Assembly (NCBI RefSeq): GCF_003931565.1
Contig: NZ_RRYI01000001.1
Span: 806,001 to 870,000 of the forward strand
DNA from: Caulobacter sp. 602-1
GTDB taxonomy: Bacteria > Pseudomonadota > Alphaproteobacteria > Caulobacterales > Caulobacteraceae
Reading direction: 5' to 3'
DNA: 64,000 bases
Of this stretch, positions 23,293 through 32,592 are shown one piece after another (position 1 is the first letter of the stretch; the number at the start of each line of letters is the position of its first letter). Made by a program: the position numbers and the translations under genes. A model generated the notes under the pieces. That model did not search any database and was not told the DNA's origin. It worked only from the letters and a program-made list of their open reading frames with translations.

Positions 23293-26007
23293 TTGACTCT
23301 TTCACGCCAAACTCGCCGGGGCCTGCTGCTGGGTTGCAGCCTGGTTCCCGCCGTCCTGGCCCTGCACGGCGCCGCCTTCGCTCAGGACGCCGCCCAGAAC
23401 GCCGCCAAGACCGATGACACCAGCGTCGGCGAGATCATCGTCACGGCCTCGCGCATCGACCGCGCCGGCTTCGAGGCGCCCACCCCGACGGTGCGGGTCA
23501 CCGCCCAGGACCTGAGCGTCGGCGCCCGTCCGAACATCGCCGCGGCCCTGAACGACCTGCCGCAGTTCCGCGCCACGACCTCGGCCCAGACCACCGGCAC
23601 CAACACGGGCGCGGGCAACGCGCCGGTCGACCTGCGCGGCCTGGGCATCAGCCGCACCCTGGTGCTGCTGGATGGCCGCCGCTTCTCGGGCGACAACGAC
23701 CTGAACCTGATCCCCAGCGTCCTGACCAAGGGCGTTGACGTCGTGACCGGCGGCGCTTCGGCCGCCTGGGGCTCCGGCGCCGTGGCCGGCGTGGTCAATA
23801 TCAGCATCGACCGCACCTTCACCGGCCTGAAGCTGGGCGTGGAGGGCGGTGAGTCCTCGTACCACGACGCCAAGCAGGTCCGTCTCGAGGCGGCGGCGGG
23901 CAAGAGCTTCGCCGACGGCCGCGGCCACTTCGTGATCGGCGGCGAGTACATCGACAACGATGGCGTCATCCCGAAGAACAGCCGGCCGAACATCGGCCGT
24001 TGGGCCACGGTGTCGAACGGCGCGGGCCGCTTCGTGCTGGCTCCGGACGTCGGCTTCTCGAACGCGGCCTATGGCGGCCTGATCATGTCGGGCGTCCTCA
24101 AGGGCAAGGCCTTCAATCCCGACGGCAGCCTGCGCGACTTCAACGCCGGCACCGTGATCGGCACCAACTCGGTCGGCGGCGAAGGCCCGTCGAATGACGA
24201 CCTCTCGCCTCTCGTCACGCCGCAGAAGCGCTACGCCACCATGGCCAGCGTCACCTACGACCTGACCGACAAGGTCAAGATGACGGCCGAGCTGCGCCGC
24301 TCGCGGATGTGGAACAACTACATCTGGTTCGGCGACCACAACCGCGGCAACCTGACGATCAAGTCGGACAACGCCTATCTGCCGGCGGCCGTGAAGGCGG
24401 CCCTGGCGGCGGCGGGGCAGACCTCGTTCACGATGGGGCGCTTCAACACCGAGGCCTATCCGACGATCGACTTCGAGCGCGTCTCGACCCAGGGCACCAT
24501 CGCGTTCGACGGCGCCTTCGGCGACGGCTGGCGCTGGAGCGCCTACTACAGCCACGGCGAGAACGAGAACAATATCGACACCCCTGGGTTCTTCCTGACC
24601 CAGAACTACGCCAACGCCGTCGACTCGGTGATCAGCCCGACCACCGGCCAGCCGATCTGCCGGGTCGCCCTGACCAACGCCTCGACCAACTGCGTGCCGA
24701 TCAACCTGTTCGGCCAGGGCGCGCCTTCGCAAGCGGCGCTGGACTATGTGACCGGCACGCCGTCGATGCGCGAAACCAGCAAGCTGGACGTCGGCGGCTT
24801 CAGCCTGCGCGGCGAGCCCTTCAGCCTGCCGGCCGGCCCGGTCTCGGTCGCCGTCGGCGCGGAGGCCCGCAAGGAGTCGGTCGACCGCCGGGTGGGCGAC
24901 CTGGACGCGGCCAAGGCCTTCACCACCTTCAGCTTCTCGGCCATGGCCGGCAGCTACAGCGTCAAGGAAGCCTTCGCCGAAGTGCTGGTGCCCGTCGTGC
25001 GCGACGTCCCGGTTCTGAACAAGCTGGAAGTCAACGCCGCCGCGCGGGTGTCCGACTACAACACGACCGGCTCGATCTGGTCGTGGAAGCTGGGCGCCAC
25101 CAACGAGTTCTTCCCGGGTTTCCGGGGGCGGATCACCAAGTCGCGCGACATCCGCTCGGCCAACCTGACCGAGCTCTTCACCACCAGCACGACCGGCTAC
25201 AACACCATCGTCGACCCGAAGACCAATTCCAGCGTCTACGTGCTGACCAATGGCGGCGGTAACGCGAACCTGACGCCCGAGACGGCCAAGACCTTCACGA
25301 CCGGCTTCGTCTATTCGCCGCCGGCCCTGCCGGGCTTCAACATCTCGGTCGACTATTTTGACATCGACATCGACAACGTGATCACCACGGTCTCGGCGCA
25401 GGACATCGTCACGCGCTGCGCCAACGGCAATGCCGACATGTGTTCGCGGGTCACCCGCGACGCCACCGGCGGGATCTCGCGGATCGTCTCGACCTACGTC
25501 AACCTGGCCAACTACAAGACCGACGGCGTCGACGCCGAGATCTCGTACGCGACCAATCTCGACCGCCTGATCCCCGACGCGCCCGGCCGCATCCGCGCCC
25601 GCTGGCTGATGACCTGGGTCAACAGCCTGACCACCAACGACGGCGTCAGCAAGATCGAGTACGTCAAGTCGCAAGGCTATTCGTTCGGCCTGGGCACGCC
25701 CAAGAGCCGCATGACCGCGGCGCTCGACTGGTCGGGCAAGGTGTTCAGCGCCAACCTGCGGGCGCGCTACATCTCGCCAGGCAACTACAACAACACCGTC
25801 GACCTCGTGAACGGCCACATCAAGGCCTACACCTATGTCGACCTGGGCGTTCAGGCCAAGCTGCCCGAGGTCATGGGCCATGAGGTCGAACTCTACGCCA
25901 ACGCGACCAATCTCTTCGACAAGGACCCGCCCGTCTCGTCGCTGTACTCGCCCTACTACGACGTGATCGGTCGCTATGTGACCGTCGGCGCGCGGATGCG
26001 TTTCTAG
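23293..26007 (+). CDS. TonB-dependent outer-membrane receptor under glycine riboswitch
   Basis: A 904-residue receptor started at TTG with GGGGA seven bases upstream. Signal peptide to about AAFAQ (residue 31), TonB-box-like GEIIVTASRI near 47, plug domain with DLRGLGISRTLVLLDGRR and VDVVTGGASAAWGSGAVAG, then a large barrel ending in Phe (VGARMRF), as outer-membrane proteins do. The plug resembles the group of large receptors often found beside peptidases. With the riboswitch before it and an S9 peptidase 85 bp after it, peptides are the likely cargo (inference). Confidence 0.94.
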   Translation: MTLSRQTRRGLLLGCSLVPAVLALHGAAFAQDAAQNAAKTDDTSVGEIIVTASRIDRAGFEAPTPTVRVTAQDLSVGARPNIAAALNDLPQFRATTSAQTTGTNTGAGNAPVDLRGLGISRTLVLLDGRRFSGDNDLNLIPSVLTKGVDVVTGGASAAWGSGAVAGVVNISIDRTFTGLKLGVEGGESSYHDAKQVRLEAAAGKSFADGRGHFVIGGEYIDNDGVIPKNSRPNIGRWATVSNGAGRFVLAPDVGFSNAAYGGLIMSGVLKGKAFNPDGSLRDFNAGTVIGTNSVGGEGPSNDDLSPLVTPQKRYATMASVTYDLTDKVKMTAELRRSRMWNNYIWFGDHNRGNLTIKSDNAYLPAAVKAALAAAGQTSFTMGRFNTEAYPTIDFERVSTQGTIAFDGAFGDGWRWSAYYSHGENENNIDTPGFFLTQNYANAVDSVISPTTGQPICRVALTNASTNCVPINLFGQGAPSQAALDYVTGTPSMRETSKLDVGGFSLRGEPFSLPAGPVSVAVGAEARKESVDRRVGDLDAAKAFTTFSFSAMAGSYSVKEAFAEVLVPVVRDVPVLNKLEVNAAARVSDYNTTGSIWSWKLGATNEFFPGFRGRITKSRDIRSANLTELFTTSTTGYNTIVDPKTNSSVYVLTNGGGNANLTPETAKTFTTGFVYSPPALPGFNISVDYFDIDIDNVITTVSAQDIVTRCANGNADMCSRVTRDATGGISRIVSTYVNLANYKTDGVDAEISYATNLDRLIPDAPGRIRARWLMTWVNSLTTNDGVSKIEYVKSQGYSFGLGTPKSRMTAALDWSGKVFSANLRARYISPGNYNNTVDLVNGHIKAYTYVDLGVQAKLPEVMGHEVELYANATNLFDKDPPVSSLYSPYYDVIGRYVTVGARMRF

Positions 26008-26092
26008 TCCCGCCCGACATCGCGCCGCCGGCTGCTCCCCCCTGGCTTCCCCCGCCGGCGGCGCTTCCCCTTTCTTCAGAGGCATTCTCCAG

Positions 26093-28045
26093 ATGATCTC
26101 TCGTCATGCCCTGGCGCTGGCCCTCCTGGCCGCCGCCGCCGCGACTCCGCTTGCCACCCCCTCGGCGGCCCAGACCGTCGCGCCGCCCGCCGCCATCGTC
26201 GTCGACGGCGCGCCCGCCATTCCGCAAGAGCTGGTCGCGGCCGCCGCGCCCTATCTGCAGGCGCGCCACGCCAACTTCCTGGGCTGGAACACCGCCGACC
26301 GCTCGATGCTGATCAAGACCCGCTTCGGCGGCTCCGATCAGGTCCATGTCGTGGCCAAGCCCGACGGGGCGCGACGCCAGATCAGCTTCGAGAACGAGCC
26401 GGTTCTGGCCGCGGCCCTGTCGCCCAAGGGCGACACGCTGGTGATCCAGAAGGACAAGGGCGGCGACGAGTTCTATCAGCTCTACGTGCTGGAGGCCGGC
26501 CGGCCGCGCCTGATCACCGACGGCAAGAGCCGCAACTGGTTCGGCGCCTGGTCGCCGGACGGCAAGCGGGTCGGCTACGCCTCGTCGCGCCGCAACGGCG
26601 CGGACATGGACCTCTATGTCGTCGACCCGAAGGACCCCAAGACCGACCACCTGGTCGCTCAGGTCACCGGCGGCGGCTGGAACATCGCCGACTTCTCGGC
26701 GGATGGTTCCAAGGCGCTGGTGCTGAACCGCATGTCGGTCAACGAGGCCATGGTCTACGAACTGGACCTGGCCAGCGGCAAGATGAAGCCCCTGACCGAT
26801 CCCAATGCCAAGGTGTCGTACGTCGATCCGAAGTACGCCCGTGACGGCTCGGTCTGGCTGACCTCGAACAAGGACTCGGACTTCCAGCGCCTGGGCAAGC
26901 TGGACGGCAAGGGCGGCTTCGTCCCGGTCTCCAAGGAGCCGCGCTGGGACGTCAGCGACTTCGCCGTCTCGCCCGACGGTTTGTTCGCCGTCTACGCCAT
27001 CAACGAGGCCGGCGTGTCGCGCGTGCGGGTGCTGGACCTGGCCACCGGCGCGGTGCGCCCGGTGACGGGCCTGCCGGCCGGCGTGATCCCCTACAGCATC
27101 GGCGCGGCGATCGACATCGCGCCGTGGGGCGAGATCGGTCTCAGCATGGCCTCGGCCAAGGTGCCGGGCGACGCCTTCTCGATCGATCCCAAGACCCTGG
27201 CCGTCACCCAGTGGACCCACAGCGAGACCGGCGGCCTGGATCCCAGCCTGAACGTCGAGCCCAAGCTGGTCGAGGTGGCCAGCTTCGACGGCGAGAAGGT
27301 CTCGGGCTTCCTCTACCAGCCCGACCCGGCCAAGTTCCCCGGCAAGCGTCCGCTGATCGTCGACATCCACGGCGGTCCGGAAGGCCAGACCCGTCCGGAC
27401 TTCCTGGGCGGCAACAACTACCTGCTGAACGAGCTGGGCATCGCGTTGTTCTTCCCGAACGTGCGCGGCTCCACCGGCTATGGCGCGCGGTTCGTCAATC
27501 TCGACAACGGCCCGTTCAAGCGCGAGGACTCGGTGAAGGACATCGGCGCCTTCCTCGACACGCTGGAGAAGGACCCGGCCCTGGACGCCAGCCGCTTCGC
27601 GGTCAACGGCGTCTCGTACGGCGGCTACATGTGCTACGCCTCGGCCACGCACTACAGCCCGCGCCTGAAGGGCGCCAACTGCTACGTGGCGATCTCCAAC
27701 TTCGTCACCTTCCTGGAGAACACCCAGGCCTATCGCCGCGACCTGCGCCGGGTCGAGTATGGCGACGAGCGCGATCCCAAGCAGCGCGCCCAGCTGATGA
27801 AGATCTCGCCGCTGACCAGCGTCGACAAGATCACCACGCCGCTGCTGGTGGCCACGGGCGGGACCGACCCGCGCGTGCCGCCGACCGAGGCCGACCAGAT
27901 GATCAAGGCCGTCCGGGCCAATGGCGGTTCGGTCTGGCACGTGCTGGCCAAGAACGAGGGTCACGTTTTCCGCAAGAAGGAGAACGAGGACTACTACTTC
28001 TGGACCAGCATCATGTTCTGGCGAAAGACCTTGCTGGGCCAGTAG
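26093..28045 (+). CDS. secreted S9 prolyl-oligopeptidase-family peptidase
   Basis: A 650-residue protein with a signal peptide (cleaved near PSAAQ, residue 27), so it acts in the periplasm. Residues about 60-400 form a beta-propeller with TolB-like repeats (WSPDGKRVGYAS; FSADGSKALVL). The C-terminal alpha/beta hydrolase has the nucleophile in NGVSYGGYM, the Asp in GGTDPRVPP and the His in NEGHVF, with HGGPEGQ forming the oxyanion side. Such enzymes cut short peptides, often after Pro or acyl-blocked ends. It follows the TonB receptor and shares its riboswitch-led transcript, which fits import followed by cleavage. A strong terminator lies just after it. Confidence 0.92.
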   Translation: MISRHALALALLAAAAATPLATPSAAQTVAPPAAIVVDGAPAIPQELVAAAAPYLQARHANFLGWNTADRSMLIKTRFGGSDQVHVVAKPDGARRQISFENEPVLAAALSPKGDTLVIQKDKGGDEFYQLYVLEAGRPRLITDGKSRNWFGAWSPDGKRVGYASSRRNGADMDLYVVDPKDPKTDHLVAQVTGGGWNIADFSADGSKALVLNRMSVNEAMVYELDLASGKMKPLTDPNAKVSYVDPKYARDGSVWLTSNKDSDFQRLGKLDGKGGFVPVSKEPRWDVSDFAVSPDGLFAVYAINEAGVSRVRVLDLATGAVRPVTGLPAGVIPYSIGAAIDIAPWGEIGLSMASAKVPGDAFSIDPKTLAVTQWTHSETGGLDPSLNVEPKLVEVASFDGEKVSGFLYQPDPAKFPGKRPLIVDIHGGPEGQTRPDFLGGNNYLLNELGIALFFPNVRGSTGYGARFVNLDNGPFKREDSVKDIGAFLDTLEKDPALDASRFAVNGVSYGGYMCYASATHYSPRLKGANCYVAISNFVTFLENTQAYRRDLRRVEYGDERDPKQRAQLMKISPLTSVDKITTPLLVATGGTDPRVPPTEADQMIKAVRANGGSVWHVLAKNEGHVFRKKENEDYYFWTSIMFWRKTLLGQ

Positions 28046-28055
28046 GACGGGCGAG

Positions 28056-28084
28056 GGCGCGGGACCGAGGTTCCGCGCCTTTTT
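28056..28084 (+). terminator. intrinsic terminator after the S9 peptidase
   Basis: Stem GGCGCGGGAC / GTTCCGCGCC (one G-U pair, 4-base loop) followed by five T. It ends 19 bp before the next start codon, so the amidohydrolase would be read by read-through or from another promoter. Confidence 0.8.
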
Positions 28085-28103
28085 CTTGGAAGGATGCGGG
28101 ACC

Positions 28104-29087
28104 TTGTCGACCTTCTTGCGTTGCGCGACGGCCTTGGCGCTGCTGCTTTCGACCGGTCGGTCTTGGGCGGGACCGGCGATCGACCACCACATGCACGTCC
28201 ATTCGCCGGCGATCCTCGACATCCTGCCGGCCTATTGCGCCAGCCCCAAGCGCAAGAGCCCGTGCGACCCGCGCTTCACCGCGCCGCTGACCGCCGCCGA
28301 CGCCCTGAAGGCGATGGACGGCGCGGGGATCCGGACGGGCTGGCTGATGTCGACCGCCTATCTGGCCGAGAGTCCCCTGGGCCCGCCCCAGCCGGACGCC
28401 GCCCGAGTGGTCCGCGAGGCCAATGATTTCACGGTCGCCCTGGCGCGGAGCCGGCCCGACCGCTTCGCCGCCTTCGTCAGCGTCAATCCCACCGCGCCCG
28501 ACGCCCTGGCGGAGATCGCCCGCTGGAAGGGCGACCGCGCGGTGACGGGGCTGAAGCTGCACCTGACCAATTCCGGCGTGGATCTGCGCGATCCGGCCCA
28601 GATCGCCAAGCTGGCGGCGGTCTTCCACGCCGCGGCCGCCAATGGCTGGACGATCATGATCCACATGCGCACCGGCGCGGCCGACTATGGCGCGCGGGAC
28701 GTCGAAGCCTTCATCGACCAGGTGCTGCCGGCCGCCGGCGGCCGGCCCGTGGTCATCGCCCACGCGGCGGGCTGGGGCGGGATCGATGCGGTGACGCTGG
28801 ACGCCCTGGGCGCCTTCGCCGACGCGTTCGAGAAGGATCCGACGCGCCTCCGCAACGTCCGCTTCGACCTGGCCCAGGTGTTCAAGGACAACGCGACGCC
28901 GGAAGACCGCGCCCGGATGGCCGGCCTGATCCGCCGGATCGGTCCGGACCGTTTCGTCGCCGGGTCGGACTGGCCGTTCGCCGGCGACCTCAAGACCTAC
29001 TTCGCCACCGCCTATGCGGGGCCGGAACTGTCGCCCGGCGAGTGGGCGATCGTCACCGGATCGACGCGCGAAAAAGGCGAGCCCTAG
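28104..29087 (+). CDS. secreted amidohydrolase (amidohydrolase-2 family)
   Basis: About 327 residues from TTG at 28104, behind GGAAGGA. The N-terminus is signal-like (LRCATALALLLSTGRSWA). Metal-site motifs of the PF04909 TIM barrel are DHHMHVH (near residue 26), IMIHMRTG (near 189), VVIAHAAG (near 216) and GSDWPF (near 291). Family members hydrolyse or decarboxylate diverse carbonyl compounds with a bound divalent metal. The substrate is not predictable, though the peptidase neighbour suggests breakdown of peptide-derived or cyclic amide products. A small hairpin (29081-29094) overlaps its end. Confidence 0.8.
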   Translation: MSTFLRCATALALLLSTGRSWAGPAIDHHMHVHSPAILDILPAYCASPKRKSPCDPRFTAPLTAADALKAMDGAGIRTGWLMSTAYLAESPLGPPQPDAARVVREANDFTVALARSRPDRFAAFVSVNPTAPDALAEIARWKGDRAVTGLKLHLTNSGVDLRDPAQIAKLAAVFHAAAANGWTIMIHMRTGAADYGARDVEAFIDQVLPAAGGRPVVIAHAAGWGGIDAVTLDALGAFADAFEKDPTRLRNVRFDLAQVFKDNATPEDRARMAGLIRRIGPDRFVAGSDWPFAGDLKTYFATAYAGPELSPGEWAIVTGSTREKGEP

Positions 29088-29129
29088 AGAGGGCCCGCCG
29101 TCTTCGGGTCTGCGGGACGGTCCGCTCGC

Positions 29130-32100
29130 CTAACCGACATCCTCGGTCGTGGACTCAGCCGGTTGCGAGCCGCCGTAGGCCTCGCCGGAACGCTCCCACC
29201 AGTACGGCTGGCGGACGCGCTTGCCGGTCTCGACCTCGTTCAGCGTCGTCGGATCGTAGAGCCGTCCGCCCAGCATCACGCGGTTGATCTTGTCGCTGTT
29301 GCGGATGTCGACCGTGGGATCGGCGTCCAGCACCAGCAGGTCGGCAAGCTTGCCGGGCTCCAGCGAGCCGACGTCCTTATCGTAGCCCAGGCTGCGCGCC
29401 GAGCTGATAGTGCCGGCCGCCAAGGCCTCGACCGGAGTCCAGCCGCCGCGCACGAACGACCACAGCTCCCAGTGGGGGCCCAGGCCCGCCTGCTGGCCGT
29501 GGGCGCCGATGGCCACCTGCACGCCGCGATCGGCCAGCTTCTTGGCCTCGCGGGCCGTGGCGCCGTCGACATAGTCCTCTTCCGGCGCCGAGGTCCGGCG
29601 GACGTTGCGCGCGGCCAGCAGGGCCGGCGGGGCGTGCCTGGACAGCAGCGGGTGCTTCCAGACGTCCATGTGCTGGCGCCAGTAGGGATCGCCGGCCAGG
29701 CCGCCATAGGCCACCACCAGGGTCGGGGTGTAGTTGGTCTTGCTCTGCGACCACAGGGACACGACGTCGTCGTAGAAGTGTTCGACCGGCAGGTTGTGCT
29801 CGACCGTCGAGTTGCCGTCCTGCACCAGGCTGATGTCCATGCTGTAGAGCGAGCCGCCCTCCGGCACGACCTCCATCCCCTCCTTCTGGGCGGCGATCAC
29901 CACCATCTGGCGCTGTTCGCGGCGGGGCTGGTTGTAGTTCTTGACGCTGTGGGCGCCCTGCGACTTCAGGCGACGGACATGGGCCAGGGCGTCGTCGAGC
30001 GTATTGATCTCGGCATAGACCTCCGGCGCCTTGGCCCCATAGATGATCTCGCCGGTCGAGAAGGTGCGCGGGGCCAGGATCTTGCCGGCCCGCTGCATCT
30101 CGCCCGCGACGAAGATCTCGGCGGCGCGGGCCGACGGATCGTGGATCGTGGTCGCGCCCATGGCCAGGTTGACCATCGACGACCAGTTCTGCTGCGGCAC
30201 GAGATCGTCCTCGCCCTGCGGCCCGTGCGCGTGGGCGTCGACTAGGCCGGGGATGATGGTCTTGCCGGCCACGTCGATGACCTTGGCGCCGGCGGGGATG
30301 GCCGCGCCGGCCTTGGGGCCGACCGAGACGATGCGGTCGCCGTTGATGACGATGACCCCGTCATCGATCACGCCGCCGTCCTTGCTGGCCATGGTGACTA
30401 TGCGCGCGCCGGTCAGGGCCACGACGCCCGTCGGCTTGTCGGCGGCGACCTCCATGGAGAGAGAGACGCCCGTGGCGACCGGCTTGAACTTGCCAGACTC
30501 CTTGGCGCCGTCCTTCGGAGCGTCGGCCGGAGCCGGGGCGTTGGCGTACAGCGCCTCGGTGTCGGCCGTGAACAGGGTCGGGCCCATGCTCCAGTGGATC
30601 CGCGCGCCGCCGTTCGACCAGTTGATGAAGTCCGCGCCCTCGGCGCTGACCCGGGTGACGGGCAGGGGGCCGCCCTTCTGGTCGACCGAGACGTCCTGCG
30701 CGCCCGGCAGCAGCGGCATGACGAAGGCTTCGTAGTTCTGGCGGAAGGCCACGTTCTGGCCGTCGGGCGCGACCTGGTAGTCGTTGACCATCTCGCCGCT
30801 GGCGTGGACGTGCTTGGCCTCGCCGTCCAGGTTGGTGCTGACCAGCTGGCGCTTGCCCTTCTCGGACATCACCATGAACACGCGGTCGCTGGACGCGCCG
30901 AACTGGGGCTCGGAGCCGTCGCGGGATATTCTCACCGGCGCGCCGCCGCTGGCGGCCACGCGATAGACGCCCGGGTTCTGCGACCAGCGCGACGAGGTCA
31001 GCCCACCGCTGCGCCGCTGCTCGAACACGATGGTCTTGCCGTCCGGCGAGAATTGCGGGACGGCGAAGTGGCCCGGCTGGCTCATCACGTCCTTGGCCGC
31101 GCCGCCGCTGGCCGAGACGGTGCGGATGTGGCCAAGGCCCTGATCGGTCCAGCCGACGAACACCACCGTCTTGCCGTCGCGCGACCAGGCCGGGAACAGC
31201 TCGAACTCGGCCTCGTCGCCGGAGACCAGCCGGCGCGCGGCGCCGCCGGCCGTCGGCTTGATCCACAGCTTGCCCAGGGTCTCGAACACCACCGACTTGC
31301 CGTCCGGCGAGACGCTGGCCCAGCGCGGCATCTTGGTCTGGAACCTGTCGGGGGCGATCTCGACCTTCGGGTGGATGGCGTCGATGACCACGCGGGTGTC
31401 GTCGATCTTGAACGGGATCACGCTGTTGGCGCCGTCCGCGACATTGACGCGGCGGATCTTGCCGCCGGCCCAGAACACCACGCTGGCGCCGTCGGGCGTC
31501 CAGGCCATGTTCGGATAGACGCCGGTGACCGCCCAGGTCTCCTGCACGTCCTGGTCCAGGGCGTCGTAGACCTTCTTCTCCTCGCCCGAGGTCAGGTCCT
31601 TCACATAGAGCTTGGACTTGGCGCGCTCACGGCGGACGAAGGCGATCTTCTTGCCGTCCGGCGACGGGGTCGGGCGCACCGAGCCGCCGACGCCCGAGAC
31701 GGCGGTGGTCACCTCGCCGGTCTCCAGGTTGTAGCGCTCGATGTCGAACAGGTCGGTGTTGGAGTCCTGGGCGTATTCGAAGATCGGGCCCGAGGTGACG
31801 TTGCGGACGTAGAAGATGCTCTTGCCGTCGGCGGCGTAGATCGGCTCGCCCAGCTCCTTCTGCAGCACCTCGCTGGCGCGCTTGACCAGCGGCACGCCGC
31901 CGCCGCCCGAGACGTGGTAGATCCACACCTCGCCTGTGCCCAGCGAGCGGCCGGTGGTGAAGTGCTTCTTGGCGACGATGAATCGGCCGTCCGGGCTCCA
32001 GCTGGGCTGGTTCAGCAGGCGGAAGTCCTCCTTGGTCACCGCGCGCTTGTCGCTGCCGTCCAGGTTCATCACCCAGATGTTGTCGCCGCCGCCGCGATCG

Positions 32101-32459
32101 GAGGTGAAGGCGATGCGCTTGCCGTCCGGCGAAAAGCGCGGCTGGTGGTCATAGGCCAGGCCCTCGGCGATCCGCTTCGGTGTCCCGCCGGCGATCGGCA
32201 TGGTGTAGATGTCGCCCAGCAGGTCGAAGGCGATCAGCTTGCCGTCGCGCGAGACGTCGACATTCATCCAGGTGCCGTTGTCGACGGCGATGCGCACTTC
32301 GCGGGTGGTCACGCCGGGCGGGGCGTTGACGTTCCACTTCTCGGGTTTGTCGGCTTTCGCCGCATCGGCGGCGGGCGCCGGAGCGGGCGGCGCGGTCTGC
32401 GCCAGGGCCGAGCCCGACATCAACAACAAGGCGGCCAGCGCCGTCAGCCGACGATCCAT
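29130..32459 (-). CDS. secreted TolB-propeller/amidohydrolase fusion protein
   Basis: A 1109-residue protein from ATG at 32459; the ORF extends nine codons further. The signal peptide ends near SALAQ. Residues about 50-640 are WD40-like TolB propeller repeats (FSPDGKRIAFTSDR; WSPDGRFIV; PDGKSVVFETLG). Residues about 680-1080 are a metal-dependent amidohydrolase: GLVDAHAHG metal site, VEHNLPVEHF, ALAAGTISSARSLGYDKDVGSLEPGKLADLLVLDADP closing the barrel. Fusions of this design occur in other proteobacteria and are thought to act on peptides or dipeptide-like amides. It is convergent with the smaller amidohydrolase across 42 bp, forming a peptide-use island with the riboswitch unit (inference). 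Confidence 0.9.
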   Translation of the reverse strand: MDRRLTALAALLLMSGSALAQTAPPAPAPAADAAKADKPEKWNVNAPPGVTTREVRIAVDNGTWMNVDVSRDGKLIAFDLLGDIYTMPIAGGTPKRIAEGLAYDHQPRFSPDGKRIAFTSDRGGGDNIWVMNLDGSDKRAVTKEDFRLLNQPSWSPDGRFIVAKKHFTTGRSLGTGEVWIYHVSGGGGVPLVKRASEVLQKELGEPIYAADGKSIFYVRNVTSGPIFEYAQDSNTDLFDIERYNLETGEVTTAVSGVGGSVRPTPSPDGKKIAFVRRERAKSKLYVKDLTSGEEKKVYDALDQDVQETWAVTGVYPNMAWTPDGASVVFWAGGKIRRVNVADGANSVIPFKIDDTRVVIDAIHPKVEIAPDRFQTKMPRWASVSPDGKSVVFETLGKLWIKPTAGGAARRLVSGDEAEFELFPAWSRDGKTVVFVGWTDQGLGHIRTVSASGGAAKDVMSQPGHFAVPQFSPDGKTIVFEQRRSGGLTSSRWSQNPGVYRVAASGGAPVRISRDGSEPQFGASSDRVFMVMSEKGKRQLVSTNLDGEAKHVHASGEMVNDYQVAPDGQNVAFRQNYEAFVMPLLPGAQDVSVDQKGGPLPVTRVSAEGADFINWSNGGARIHWSMGPTLFTADTEALYANAPAPADAPKDGAKESGKFKPVATGVSLSMEVAADKPTGVVALTGARIVTMASKDGGVIDDGVIVINGDRIVSVGPKAGAAIPAGAKVIDVAGKTIIPGLVDAHAHGPQGEDDLVPQQNWSSMVNLAMGATTIHDPSARAAEIFVAGEMQRAGKILAPRTFSTGEIIYGAKAPEVYAEINTLDDALAHVRRLKSQGAHSVKNYNQPRREQRQMVVIAAQKEGMEVVPEGGSLYSMDISLVQDGNSTVEHNLPVEHFYDDVVSLWSQSKTNYTPTLVVAYGGLAGDPYWRQHMDVWKHPLLSRHAPPALLAARNVRRTSAPEEDYVDGATAREAKKLADRGVQVAIGAHGQQAGLGPHWELWSFVRGGWTPVEALAAGTISSARSLGYDKDVGSLEPGKLADLLVLDADPTVDIRNSDKINRVMLGGRLYDPTTLNEVETGKRVRQPYWWERSGEAYGGSQPAESTTEDVG

Positions 32460-32592
32460 TCCCAATACCCCCTCAACACAATCCACGAGCGTGGAACGGG
32501 ACCCTAGGGGCGAAGCCGCTCGGAGTCACGGTGGAGGTTGGAAGGTTTGAGCCGGCGGAGATCTCCGAGGGCGGCGGCGCCTTCGAAGCCCC

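Noticed and set aside
23302..26085. 927-codon frame antisense to the TonB receptor
   Set aside because: Same GC-driven shadow effect; the plus strand encodes a complete receptor with signal peptide and C-terminal Phe.
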